64,000 bases of DNA from Segatella copri (lineage in GTDB: Bacteria; Bacteroidota; Bacteroidia; Bacteroidales; Bacteroidaceae), in NCBI RefSeq assembly GCF_019249795.2, contig NZ_CP156891.1, forward strand, positions 3,053,466 to 3,117,465, given 5' to 3'. Below, in pieces: positions 8,235 to 16,530 of the stretch (its first letter is position 1; every line of letters starts with the position of its first letter). Both the position numbers and the translations under genes were made by a program. Under the pieces are notes generated by a model that ran no database searches, had not been told where the DNA came from, and saw only the letters and a list, made by a program, of their open reading frames with translations.

Positions 8235-8902
8235 GTATGCTCGGCATGAGCTTATTCTAATGGGTGCAAGTCCCTAACGAGCCCTAATAGCGGGAATCGT
8301 ATAGCCAATAGCAAGGGTGTCCATCGTGAGGTGGAATCTGAAAGAAGCTGGCGGCAAACATCTGACCTAACGCACAGAAACTTCATACAAGGCATTTGAC
8401 CATGGATGAGATTGCAAGACAAATCAAAGTCCCATAGCTATTCGGAATGGTTGGTGTAAATGAAGTGGGTATAAGATGGAAAGAATAAGCCCTTATCCGA
8501 GGAGGTCTCACGGACGCATGGGTGAAGATGAATAATTCGATGTACAATGACGGAGTAAAGCTTGCCGTGAGAAGTCAGCAGAGGTCATAGTACCCAAGGC
8601 ACGTGTGCTTATAGGGAAGGACTGAATCGTGCAGTGCAATAGTAAATGAATGTTACCTTGTGAGACTCCTCGTCAGATGTCCGAAAGGAACTCTCTATTC
8701 AAGACGATAGGACGGAATCCGACAATAGGATAGAAGTGACGCTACTCATAGGGATAACTGAAATCAACTTGCCACACATCGCAAGATGAGAAAGCACGAA
8801 ACCGCCGTATGCGGAACCGCACGTACGGTGGTGTGGGAGGTCGGTAAATGTGAAAATAGGAGGCAAATGCCTTTTATGACTAGCATTTACCTCCTACCCG
8901 AT
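8235..8902 (+). ncRNA. group II intron lacking its ORF (class C-like)
   Basis: No protein gene fits this 670-bp stretch, but group II intron RNA landmarks are in order: a 5' part with GGGTGCAAGTCCC (about 8262) and GGGTGTCC followed by GAGGTGGAATCTGAAAGAAG (about 8315-8345); a pre-domain-IV signature GAGAAGTCAGCAGAGGTCAT (about 8571); a domain V hairpin at about 8800-8831 whose arms are ACCGCCGTA and TACGGTGGT; and a 3' end CTCCTACCCGAT typical of bacterial introns. Only about 200 bp separate the domain IV signature from domain V, so no reverse transcriptase/maturase is encoded. Insertion just behind a terminator and a CGC at the domain V base fit class C. The 5' boundary is uncertain by a few bases. 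Confidence 0.8.
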
Positions 8903-8938
8903 TGCAAGCATCGCAGATAAGGAAAAGGCGGTTTCTTT

Positions 8939-8976
8939 GCCACTTTCTTTTCCGCTCCTCGGCTCAAGAAAGTGGC
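8939..8976 (-). terminator. hairpin downstream of the PcfJ-like gene
   Basis: Eleven-base arms GCCACTTTCTT (8939-8949) and AAGAAAGTGGC (8966-8976) pair perfectly. The hairpin lies 35 bp beyond the 3' end of the minus-strand gene. It has no U tract, so termination is only likely, not shown. Confidence 0.45.
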
Positions 8977-9010
8977 GGAACGAATTTTCATCGCTCCGCC
9001 GATATGGATT

Positions 9011-10288
9011 TTATGTTGTTGCAACCATTCGTTGCTCTATAAGTCTTGCATTGCTGTTCACCAAGTTGATGATGTCGGCATGGTGCTCGGTGTCCTTGTT
9101 CTGTAGTCCGTGGCATTGTACGACTTTCATCTGTTCGAGTGAAAACTCCACGGTCTCAACCCTTTGTTCGGCTATTCTTGCTGAGAAGATGATGCAGTCG
9201 GGATTGAGTGAATAGTTTGTACCGCTGCCTACGCAATGATGCATCGCCTTGCCCTCAAGAACGTGCTCCCTGACGCTTTCAAGCATTCTCACCACGATAT
9301 TGCCGTCCGTGAACATCAAACCGAAGAAACGGCTCTTCATTTCCTTGAACTTGTCCTCGTTCTTCAATGCCTTGCGTATCTCCTCCTCGGTGCGCTCCTT
9401 TTCTTTCTTGGCTCTGATTTTCTCGGATATTCTGTCGTGCTCGGCTTCAAGGTTGTCGGGGCAAATGTAATGTGGACTTCTGATGTCCTTGCCCATTTCT
9501 ACCAACATACAGATGTAGTCCGCCCATTTGCCGATGTCTGTAATAAGGTAATGGTTGCGGTTGGCTATCTTGTAGGCATTCCAACAAGTTTCCAAGTGCC
9601 GTGGGTGGTCTGTGAAGTGGCGGACGTGTCCGTAACTACATTGTTTCATCATCGTTTCGATGCGGTGGTCTGTCAGCATCGCCTTGAACAATGTAAGCGG
9701 TTTGATGCCGTGAAACGCTCCGTCAAAGCCGTTGCGCCATATCTGAGGAATGACTTTCATATCGGGGCAGACCGGAAATGAAGCAATATGCTGATAGGTG
9801 GTGTTGTCCCTGCGCAGTTCAATGTCGGAGTCGTAGCAGAACGTGTCCATATAGATACCCATTGTGCGCTTGCGTGCCATAACCTCCACCTTGCCTTTTT
9901 CGTTCATCCAATAGCGTGCCACCTCCCAACAATTGATTTCTGCCTTTTGTCCCTTGCGGTAATAGGCTTTCATCTGAAATGCTCGCATAAGTTGTAGTCC
10001 CTTGCGCTCGGAGAGTACACTGAAATAGGTAGAAGATATTGCCTTCTGTCGCTTGGTGCGTTGCACTTCCAACTTTGCCTTACACTTCGGACAGACACAT
10101 TTGTCCGCATCCTCGTCCGTAGTCCAAGTGTGTCCGCAGTCCATGCAGGTGGTCTGTCCGTGCTTCAACTGAAAGGCATAGTGGTCAAGACATTCACGGA
10201 ATGCCCATTGCATTTGCGCTCCCTTGATAGGTCGTAACCCCTTGTTTGAGGTTACGACTTGCTTCTGATATTTCGTTCTTGGTTTCAT
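9011..10288 (-). CDS. PcfJ-like mobile-element protein
   Basis: A 425-residue protein of the PcfJ family found in conjugative elements of Bacteroidota and Firmicutes. A zinc-ribbon-like cluster lies near residues 48-70 (CMDCGHTW, then CVCPKCKAKL). The C-terminal half has the PcfJ pattern, including EGKAMHHCVGSGTNY and IIFSARIAEQRVETVEFSL. PcfJ sits in the pheromone-plasmid transfer region pcf; its molecular function is not established. The start overlaps the stop of the PcfK-like gene by 4 bp, so the pair is coupled. Confidence 0.82.
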   Translation of the reverse strand: MKPRTKYQKQVVTSNKGLRPIKGAQMQWAFRECLDHYAFQLKHGQTTCMDCGHTWTTDEDADKCVCPKCKAKLEVQRTKRQKAISSTYFSVLSERKGLQLMRAFQMKAYYRKGQKAEINCWEVARYWMNEKGKVEVMARKRTMGIYMDTFCYDSDIELRRDNTTYQHIASFPVCPDMKVIPQIWRNGFDGAFHGIKPLTLFKAMLTDHRIETMMKQCSYGHVRHFTDHPRHLETCWNAYKIANRNHYLITDIGKWADYICMLVEMGKDIRSPHYICPDNLEAEHDRISEKIRAKKEKERTEEEIRKALKNEDKFKEMKSRFFGLMFTDGNIVVRMLESVREHVLEGKAMHHCVGSGTNYSLNPDCIIFSARIAEQRVETVEFSLEQMKVVQCHGLQNKDTEHHADIINLVNSNARLIEQRMVATT

Positions 10289-10710
10289 AACGTGTCGAAT
10301 AATGATGGTTGGTGTACTTCTGTTTCCGTTCTCTGTGAGGTGCGCTTGGCGGTATCTCTGTTACGCATCTTGTTCATCTGCTCTTGCTGATATTGGCGGA
10401 TGGCTTCCTGTCTTGCCTGTGCCTTCTCCTCCTCTGTGAGTTCGATGTGGTGGTTAACAGACACTTGGCAGTTCAATGGTTTGCCGACCTCGATGTCCTT
10501 CTCCTCGTAGTAGTGGATGGCTTGCCCATATATCTCGTCATCGCAAAAGCCGTTGCAACCGCTCTTCTGTACCCAATTAAGGATATAGGTGACGCAATCG
10601 TCTATGTTCTTGTCGGGGTTGTCATACTTGGCTGCAAAGAGTTCGTCCTCCATTGCTCGCTCCTCCAAATAGGCTTGTATGGTTCTCTTGAAATATTCTG
10701 TAGTGTTCAT
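10285..10710 (-). CDS. PcfK-like mobile-element protein
   Basis: A 141-residue acidic protein of the PcfK family (YLEERAMEDELFAAKYDN near the N-terminus, CVTYILNWVQKSGCNGF in the middle), always found next to PcfJ. It ends in QPSLFDTL, which contains QxSLF, the consensus peptide that binds the beta sliding clamp of DNA polymerase III. I infer a link to element replication. Its stop overlaps the PcfJ-like start by 4 bp. Confidence 0.8.
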   Translation of the reverse strand: MNTTEYFKRTIQAYLEERAMEDELFAAKYDNPDKNIDDCVTYILNWVQKSGCNGFCDDEIYGQAIHYYEEKDIEVGKPLNCQVSVNHHIELTEEEKAQARQEAIRQYQQEQMNKMRNRDTAKRTSQRTETEVHQPSLFDTL

Positions 10711-10733
10711 ATCTGATGTTGTTAAAGGGGTTG

Positions 10734-10973
10734 TTACTCGTGATAGATGATGTCGCAGTCCTCAACTTCTGTAGGCAGTCCGAAGAACGGATAACGGCTG
10801 AAGTAAGGTTCTGTGCACATGTCCTCGTTGTATCTTGGACTTACTATCTCAATATTGTTCTTGCGCATGGCTTCGTCCACCATACGGATTTCCTCGTCAG
10901 TCAGTCCGCTTGCATCGCCATTGATGATGTAGCAGAGTGCCCATGTAGGTATCGCTTCAATGCTTCTGTTCAT
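10734..10973 (-). CDS. small hypothetical ICE protein
   Basis: A 79-residue acidic protein (TWALCYIINGDASGLTDEEI at the N-terminus, then a region ending in CDIIYHE). Similar short proteins are common beside PcfJ/PcfK genes in Bacteroidota integrative elements, perhaps a DUF6926-type family, but I cannot confirm that. No motif suggests a function. It is co-directional with the PcfK-like gene, 23 bp upstream of it. Confidence 0.65.
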   Translation of the reverse strand: MNRSIEAIPTWALCYIINGDASGLTDEEIRMVDEAMRKNNIEIVSPRYNEDMCTEPYFSRYPFFGLPTEVEDCDIIYHE

Positions 10974-10985
10974 ATCGCTTGTACT

Positions 10986-11201
10986 TTAAAGTGTTAATAA
11001 CCAAATGAATGTTCCAATCAGTACCACCATAGAAAGAATGGAAATGATGATGCCGAAGATGAACTTCACAATTCCCAATATGACTTCACCGACCATGCAG
11101 AGAGCCATATATCCCAACCAAACCACCAAAGTGATGAGGGTTGAGCCGACTGCGGAGAGTAATCTCCACCAAGTCTGTGTTATATTGATGTTTGTTGTCA
11201 T
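10986..11201 (-). CDS. small two-helix membrane protein
   Basis: A 71-residue, very hydrophobic protein with two predicted membrane helices (about 15-38 and 45-70, the second ending in VLIGTFIWLLTL). It begins the minus-strand group that runs through the two Pcf-like genes. No function can be assigned. Confidence 0.6.
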   Translation of the reverse strand: MTTNINITQTWWRLLSAVGSTLITLVVWLGYMALCMVGEVILGIVKFIFGIIISILSMVVLIGTFIWLLTL

Positions 11202-11650
11202 ATAGCCTTGAATTAAATTTATTTGCGGTTCCAGGAGCTGAAGGGAAGTTCTCGTTTCTTCACCTTTTTGTCGCTCCCTTTTCCGACATTTTTTTTGCGT
11301 CTTCCTGTCGCATCGGTCGTTTCGTTTCAGGTGCCTTTCAAGGGCGGCGAGGCTGGAAATACAAGGTTTTTCGGAAAAAGAATGACTAAAAAAGCAAAAA
11401 ATAGCAGATTTGAGCTTTTGTTTTGAGTTTCAAGTGGTTGTGGCAGTCGTTGGCTTTTTGTGGCATTCGTGAGGAAATGCGAAAATGGCGGATTTGAGAA
11501 GTAGAAACGCTTTCAAGTCATTACCTCAAAGAAACGCTCTAATAAGCATTTTTAACGGCTTCGGTTTTTACTTCTCAATTCTGCACAGGTTGTGAATTTG
11601 CCATGCAACTCTCATGATTTAATTTTGCACAGAACAAAAAGCAAGGAATT
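11202..11650. other. intergenic region upstream of the integrase
   Basis: This 450-bp stretch separates the divergent minus-strand Pcf group from the integrase. Short frames on the plus strand here (11192-11426) have unlikely composition and are not called. It holds the integrase promoter at 11620-11627; I see no other clear signal. One end of the element's attachment region could lie here. Confidence 0.5.
11620..11627 (+). promoter_or_regulatory. integrase -7 promoter box
   Basis: TAATTTTG matches the Bacteroidota -7 consensus TAnnTTTG, 23 bp before the integrase ATG. Confidence 0.6.
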
Positions 11651-12874
11651 ATGAGAAGTACATTCAAGACAGTCTTCTATGTAAACGGAAGCAAGGAGAG
11701 AAACGGAATTGTCCCTATCATGGGACGTGTGACAATCAACGGAACTATCGCACAGTTCAGTTGCAAGCTGAGCGTGACCAAGGCGATATGGGATGCCAAG
11801 GGCAACAGAGCCAAAGGCAGAAGCAAGGAAGCCAATGAGGTGAACTTTGCGCTTGATAACATCAAGGCTCAAATCGCTAAGCATTACCAACGGCTTTCCG
11901 ACCGTGAGGCGTTCGTTACCGCTGAAATGGTGAGAAACGCATATCAAGGCATAGGTACGGAGTATGAGACATTACTCAGAGCTTTTGACAAGGAGAACGC
12001 AGCCTTTGCCCAACGCGTGGGAAAAGACCGAGCTGTCCGAACCTACCGCAAGTATCTGACGGTAAGAAAGTACGTTGCCGAGTTCATCAAATTTCAGTAC
12101 AAGCGCAGCGATATGTCCATGAATGAGCTTACCGAGGAGTTCATCCGTGATTTTTGTCTGTATTTGAAGAATGTCATTGGACTCACGCAATCTACCATTT
12201 GGATATACTCCATACCATTGAAGCATATCGTCACGGCAGCACACTACAACGGCAAGATACAGAGAAATCCGTTTGCCATGTACCACGTTGACCCAGACCA
12301 CAAGGAGCGTGAGTTCTTGACAGAGGAAGAATTGGACATATTTGCAGGAATAGAGTTGGAAAATCCCAACTTTGCTTTTGCGAGAGACTTGTTTATGTTT
12401 GGTTGTTGGACAGGTATCTCTTTCGTTGACATCAAGAATCTTACAGAGGACAATGTTGCCATTATAAGTGGGTCTCCATGGATAGTTTCTCAGCGTCAAA
12501 AGACAGGCGTACCATTCAAAATTAAACTGATAGATGCAGCCATACAGATAATTGAACGTTACAAGCCATTGAGAAAAGATATGCACTTGTTTAATATTGG
12601 CTCACTTGACATGGTAAACAAGCGTATAAAGAAAGTGGCAAAAATGTGTGGCATCAAGAAGCGAATTTCATTTCATGTCTCCCGGCATTCGTTCGCAGTT
12701 TTGGCTTTAAACTACGGTATGCCGATAGAGAGTGTAAGCAAGATACTGGGACATACGGACATCGCCACAACACAAATTTACGCAAAGGTGACAAGTACTA
12801 AATTGGAGCATGACATATCAGCTTTTGAAAGTCGAATCAAGGGGCATATGCCGACAATGGGGGGAATGGCATGA
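11651..12874 (+). CDS. IntDOT-like tyrosine recombinase
   Basis: A 407-residue site-specific recombinase that would excise and integrate the conjugative element. Domain order is an N-terminal arm-binding part (about 1-85), a SAM-like core-binding domain (about 100-210) and a catalytic domain (about 225-400). Catalytic residues seen are a likely Lys284 (QKTG), His342 and Arg345 (HVSRH), His368 (LGH) and the nucleophile Tyr377 (TTQIYAKV). The position of the first catalytic Arg is occupied by Ser257 (CWTGISFVD), as in IntDOT of CTnDOT (Ser259), so this is a subfamily trait. It overlaps the next gene by 4 bp. Confidence 0.92.
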   Translation: MRSTFKTVFYVNGSKERNGIVPIMGRVTINGTIAQFSCKLSVTKAIWDAKGNRAKGRSKEANEVNFALDNIKAQIAKHYQRLSDREAFVTAEMVRNAYQGIGTEYETLLRAFDKENAAFAQRVGKDRAVRTYRKYLTVRKYVAEFIKFQYKRSDMSMNELTEEFIRDFCLYLKNVIGLTQSTIWIYSIPLKHIVTAAHYNGKIQRNPFAMYHVDPDHKEREFLTEEELDIFAGIELENPNFAFARDLFMFGCWTGISFVDIKNLTEDNVAIISGSPWIVSQRQKTGVPFKIKLIDAAIQIIERYKPLRKDMHLFNIGSLDMVNKRIKKVAKMCGIKKRISFHVSRHSFAVLALNYGMPIESVSKILGHTDIATTQIYAKVTSTKLEHDISAFESRIKGHMPTMGGMA

Positions 12875-13245
12875 AAAGGACTGTAATCACCGTGGACGGA
12901 AATGGAATGTTATCCATTCCGTCCAACTTGCAAGACTTGTGGATGAGTGAGGGTGAATTGGTTGATATGCTTCATGTCACCGCCATGAAACTCCATGCTG
13001 TGATAAGGTCAATATACAAGGATGGTTTATTGACGGTGTCGGAAGTCCAACAGAAACAGGAAACTTCCAATGGCATTTGGCAAACGTTGTATGGCTTTCC
13101 GATGATTGTTGCCCTTTGCTTCCGTATAAACTCATACGGGGCAGCTCGGTTTCGTGCCACCATCTTCAAGAGATTGTATGGGGCAAAAGAGAAAAGTAGT
13201 GTCATCATCCTACAACTCAATAGAAGAACAACCGCCTTTAGTTGA
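12871..13245 (+). CDS. RhuM-like integrase companion protein
   Basis: A 124-residue protein whose ATG overlaps the integrase stop (ATGA), so it is translationally coupled to it. The C-terminal half (MIVALCFRINSYGAARFR) resembles the RhuM/virulence-protein motif of the type GYRVNSxxATxFR, and the middle (MLHVTAMKLHAVIRSIYKDG) looks like a helix-turn-helix. A role in regulating or assisting recombination is inferred only from the coupling. Confidence 0.65.
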   Translation: MKRTVITVDGNGMLSIPSNLQDLWMSEGELVDMLHVTAMKLHAVIRSIYKDGLLTVSEVQQKQETSNGIWQTLYGFPMIVALCFRINSYGAARFRATIFKRLYGAKEKSSVIILQLNRRTTAFS

Positions 13246-13566
13246 ATGTCCTCTTGCTTGTTTGTTGGCTTGGCGCTGTCGTACTGTCGTGAATAAGTAC
13301 TGAAGCATAAGCATGACATTCTTACTTGTAGGGGGATGAGTTCTGTTCATAAAAATGACGGACAAAACACCCCTTATTTTTGTTGAATTGTTGAATATGA
13401 TGAAAGAAGTATTGAACATCAGGTATTTACGGCTCAACATATTCTCAACAAATCTCTCAACAAAAGAAAGATAATGTTGAAAAGAGAAAACCATGAACAC
13501 CATTCCTTTCTTTCTTTTTTGCCCAGTAATTTGTTGTGTAGAGCTATTTGTTGAGAGTTTGTTGAG
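13246..13566. repeat. CTCAACAA inverted repeats beside the integrase
   Basis: No gene is called here. Two 20-21-bp segments, CTCAACAAATCTCTCAACAAA (13444-13464) and TTTGTTGAGAGTTTGTTGAG (13547-13566), are inverted copies differing by one inserted base; each is itself a tandem pair of TTGTTGAG-type units. More single copies of TTGTTGA occur around 13380-13400 and 13530-13540. Their place next to the integrase suggests arm-type recombinase sites or the element end, but this is inference. Confidence 0.5.
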
Positions 13567-14260
13567 GGTATAAGTGGTTGGTTCTCATAAAGATAACACC
13601 TATCTTCAACAATTCAACGTTTTACATGCCCTCACTTGGTACGCTGTAAAATGTGCTTGTGGATTAATTGGCAACCGCTCTATTCTCCGAAATGGTTGCA
13701 GCAACGTTCCTTGGAGGCTTTGCGCCTCCAGCCACTTGGGCGAACCTCCGCAGTGTTTTAGCATGGCATTAGATTTATGCAGACTATACCGAGGACCCAC
13801 AGCACACATAACACACTCGGCATAGTTCACAAAGGAAATCAACAACACACAACTGAAACACTTGGCAAGTTTCACACTGAAAATATCACCTGTTCCTTTG
13901 CAAACTCCATGTACAAAGTAGCTTGTGTCTGTGACCTTGTTCTTTCAATGTGGCAGCTTTGATGTTTGGCGCAAATTGAGAGAATTAAGGTCTGCAACCT
14001 TGGGCATGGAAAGCCGAAAGGCAAATATCTCGTCTTTTGTTCTTAGAGGAGGGAGCGAGGTTATGTTTTGGGAACCCCAAAACGCCTCGCTCCACCATGA
14101 GGGCGAAGAAATTTTGCTCCCAACGGTTGCAGAAAGTGAGTGTACCAACTGTAGGCAGTGCATAGAAATATGTAAATAGATTTGTCAGGTGTAGTTTATT
14201 CTTCCTTTATTTGCACAAAAGTATGTTTTGAGTGTTATAAAAAATAAAAAAATGCACTAT
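13567..14260. other. gene-poor stretch with hairpins
   Basis: No convincing coding region is present. Two strong hairpins are: TGGAGGC/GCCTCCA around 13712-13730, and a long one at 14052-14093 (arms GGAGCGAGG and GTTTTGGG with CCCCAAAAC and CCTCGCTCC). An 84-codon frame at 13925-14179 runs straight through the second hairpin and ends in CTNCRQCIEICK; I treat it as chance. Confidence 0.4.
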
Positions 14261-14268
14261 TACGTTGA

Positions 14269-14284
14269 TACTTTTGTATTTTTG
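14269..14284 (+). promoter_or_regulatory. tandem -7 boxes before the lipoprotein gene
   Basis: TACTTTTG (14269-14276) and TATTTTTG (14277-14284) lie back to back; either fits the Bacteroidota TAnnTTTG box. A leader of about 75-80 nt to the ATG at 14369 follows. Confidence 0.55.
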
Positions 14285-14368
14285 CACTCAGTTATCTTGG
14301 ACAGCAGAATTTGAAACACTGAAAATCCGTAATCTGTCTATATGTAAAATCTTTAAATTTGGATTATT

Positions 14369-15823
14369 ATGACTAAGAAGTTTTGGTTAATAGCACTCAT
14401 CGTAGCTTGCACTGTTGTATTTGGCAGTTGCGATAAGTCTGAGGAATTGAGTGTTGAGCAATGTAAGTTGGATATGAATCTATTCAACCAAACCTATACT
14501 GTTAATGATGAGGGGTGCTGTGTGCTAAAAGGGAGAAAGCCAATAGCAGCAGAAGAAATACAGAGTAAGGTCAAGGGCTATGGTTGGGAGAGTATTGCCA
14601 CTTATGAGGTACAGGAAAACGGAAAGTTGAGCAAGGAGGAATTTTGGAAAGACAGATTTGGTGGCAGCCCTACACACTTTTGGTTTGAGACATCACAGCA
14701 AGCTTTTAGTTATTTTTATAGTGATGCCTTGCCAGCCTTTTGTTTCAGTCGTGTATCATGGACTTATGACATGGACAAAGGCTTCATACTGTTTGGCAGC
14801 AACAAGCAGACAACAGACAGCAGATACATGCAGATTCTTAAGCTTGACGAGTCGAATGGCAAGACCTTAATGTACACCATACAAAAATTGGGAGCGACGA
14901 GTGATGGCAGCAATGGTTACAAGTCTATATATGGCATGATTGTATATAAACGCATGACCGAAACCGATTTGGAAATGATGAAGAAAAGTTACACGTATGA
15001 TACGGATATTGACCGTTCTGTTCCCGACAACTGCAAGTTTAAGATTAAGGCATACTATGCAGAAGACGACAAAGACAACACAGACCCTGTGTTTCAGACC
15101 TTCTGCCTTGTAACATTTGAGCTTACCGATGAATATGGTTTCAACTCTTCAGATAATGCCTATTACAACTACTACGATTCAATTACTTGGACGAGTGATT
15201 GTCGTGATATGCCAGATAGCTTTGGAATCATGGAACGTAAGACAAACTGTTTGAATACTTCCTATTGGTGGAGCACATACTTCTTCACGCCTCATGACAA
15301 TACTATTGTCTATGCCAATGGCTATAAAGATGGCCGTATTGTCTATCAAGCCCGAAAGAGGCTCTATTTGGTGAATGATGGATTCTTTGGTTACGATTGG
15401 GATAACGTAAGGTATAATTCCAAGAACCCCGAACTAACAGAATATTGCTTGCTGGACAAGAGCCGTGAGTTTATCCTAACTCCACCTACTGCCTACAAAG
15501 AAGACATTACAAAACCGTATGCAGAGTTACGTATTGTACTGAAAGGAGCAAAAGACAAAAACGACAAGGAATATATGTTAGGCGTGCTTGAACGTGAAAG
15601 AGAAGGTCTGTTGAAGATTATGGACCAGTACTATGAAGCACATAGTACTATAAAAGAAACAGAAAAGGCTTCGCTGTGTAAAACGTTTAAGGCACTACCC
15701 GAAGATGCTGATATTAAAGCATATTGGCGTACAAAACATTCTCGCATGGTACTGATACTTAAAACTGACGGGGAAGACCCTATAAACAGTGAATACTATG
15801 TGCATGCGGAACCAATTAAATGA
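14369..15823 (+). CDS. large hypothetical lipoprotein
   Basis: A 484-residue protein with a clear lipoprotein signal (LIALIVACTVVFGSC, then DKSEE, an acidic stretch after the cysteine that in Bacteroidota favours surface exposure). The mature protein is rich in Tyr, Trp and Asp and looks beta-rich in its first 380 residues, with a short helical part near 400-440 (GVLEREREGLLKIMDQYYEA). I do not recognise the family. It is a single-gene unit with its own promoter and terminator between the integrase region and the palindrome cluster, so it is probably accessory cargo. Confidence 0.75.
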   Translation: MTKKFWLIALIVACTVVFGSCDKSEELSVEQCKLDMNLFNQTYTVNDEGCCVLKGRKPIAAEEIQSKVKGYGWESIATYEVQENGKLSKEEFWKDRFGGSPTHFWFETSQQAFSYFYSDALPAFCFSRVSWTYDMDKGFILFGSNKQTTDSRYMQILKLDESNGKTLMYTIQKLGATSDGSNGYKSIYGMIVYKRMTETDLEMMKKSYTYDTDIDRSVPDNCKFKIKAYYAEDDKDNTDPVFQTFCLVTFELTDEYGFNSSDNAYYNYYDSITWTSDCRDMPDSFGIMERKTNCLNTSYWWSTYFFTPHDNTIVYANGYKDGRIVYQARKRLYLVNDGFFGYDWDNVRYNSKNPELTEYCLLDKSREFILTPPTAYKEDITKPYAELRIVLKGAKDKNDKEYMLGVLEREREGLLKIMDQYYEAHSTIKETEKASLCKTFKALPEDADIKAYWRTKHSRMVLILKTDGEDPINSEYYVHAEPIK

Positions 15824-15843
15824 TAAATAAGTTTAATGTGGAC

Positions 15844-15895
15844 AACAATAGTCATAAGGCGAAGTTAATCTTTGTTTTATGACTATTGTTTTTTT
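15844..15895 (+). terminator. terminator of the lipoprotein gene
   Basis: AACAATAGTCATAA (15844-15857) pairs with TTATGACTATTGTT (15877-15890), 14 bp, followed by an unbroken T run. This is a strong rho-independent terminator 20 bp after the stop. Confidence 0.8.
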
Positions 15896-15928
15896 GCACC
15901 AACATAGTGTGGTTTCATTTTTATTTTG

Positions 15929-15936
15929 TATTTTTG
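15929..15936 (+). promoter_or_regulatory. -7 box upstream of the palindrome cluster
   Basis: TATTTTTG matches the Bacteroidota -7 box. The transcript it would start (about 15942) reads into 15970-16700, where a weak 161-codon frame (15970-16455) and a series of palindromes lie. Confidence 0.45.
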
Positions 15937-15969
15937 CAACTGTAAAGAGTTGTTAGGCAAAGCAAACAT

Positions 15970-16455
15970 ATGCATATTGCAGAAGTTGTGACTATTGCCA
16001 AATCATTACCTCTATTGAGGTTGAACACTTATAAATCGCTCATTTTAAGCTATTCAGCAGATTATAAAGAATTTTTCGGAAAAATACTACCCAACGGTGT
16101 GGAGATTTTTTCGAAAACCGAAGGCTCGACCTTTTATTTCCAAAGCCCGCTGCCATACCTTTGCACCTGCACGATAACGGTTGATGCCAAAAGGAAAGAC
16201 CCTGTGGAGGAAAGAAAATCAGAGCGGCAAATGAAAATAGAAACTTCACGGAAGTTTTTGGACTGCACGATTATCGCATACTCATTTCTGAGAAATGGAT
16301 ACAACTTCGTCTTGCAAATGTTTTGGAAAATGGAATTTGTATATGTTGGAACATGCAAAACAAAATTGTACGGCAAATCAAGGAATGGTGTTTCTTTTAA
16401 TCGGTTAGCTTGCAACCGACAAAAAGAAACACTTTTCCTCATGCCGTACTACTGA
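15970..16455 (+). CDS. doubtful hypothetical ORF
   Basis: A 161-codon frame behind a plausible promoter. Its product has no signal, domain or family I recognise, and its last third overlaps the palindromes at 16301-16450, which would constrain codons oddly. An opposing frame of 102 codons (16442-16134) is equally unconvincing. It may be a decayed gene or no gene at all; I list it because nothing else explains 15970-16300. Confidence 0.2.
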   Translation: MHIAEVVTIAKSLPLLRLNTYKSLILSYSADYKEFFGKILPNGVEIFSKTEGSTFYFQSPLPYLCTCTITVDAKRKDPVEERKSERQMKIETSRKFLDCTIIAYSFLRNGYNFVLQMFWKMEFVYVGTCKTKLYGKSRNGVSFNRLACNRQKETLFLMPYY

Positions 16456-16490
16456 GACATGGAAAGGTGGCGTGCCACTGTTTTATGTCG
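16301..16490. repeat. run of three imperfect palindromes
   Basis: First, ACAACTTCGTCTTGCA (about 16301) pairs imperfectly with TGCAAAACAAAATTGT (ending about 16370). Second, a palindrome from about 16368 to 16449 has outer arms GTACGGCA/TGCCGTAC and inner arms GTGTTTCTTTT and AAAAGAAACAC around GGTTAGCTTGCAACC. Third, GACAT...GGTGGC GT GCCACT...ATGTC lies at about 16456-16489. They follow one another without gaps, which suggests a structured RNA or decayed mobile element. Confidence 0.6.
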
Positions 16491-16530
16491 TTTGGATTGT
16501 GCGATAAAAATGGGACTGCGAATTGTGGCT

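Noticed and set aside
8937..9215. Plus-strand frames opposite the PcfJ-like gene
   Set aside because: They begin in the downstream hairpin and overlap a well-supported gene on the other strand.
13925..14179. An 84-codon frame ending in a ferredoxin-like CxxCxxCxxxC pattern
   Set aside because: The frame runs through a strong 42-bp hairpin, has no second cysteine cluster, and stops right after the motif. I judge the pattern accidental.
15970..16442. Two opposing frames in the palindrome region as genuine genes
   Set aside because: Neither has a recognisable domain, and both overlap palindromic sequence. The plus-strand one is listed at low confidence only because a -7 box precedes it.
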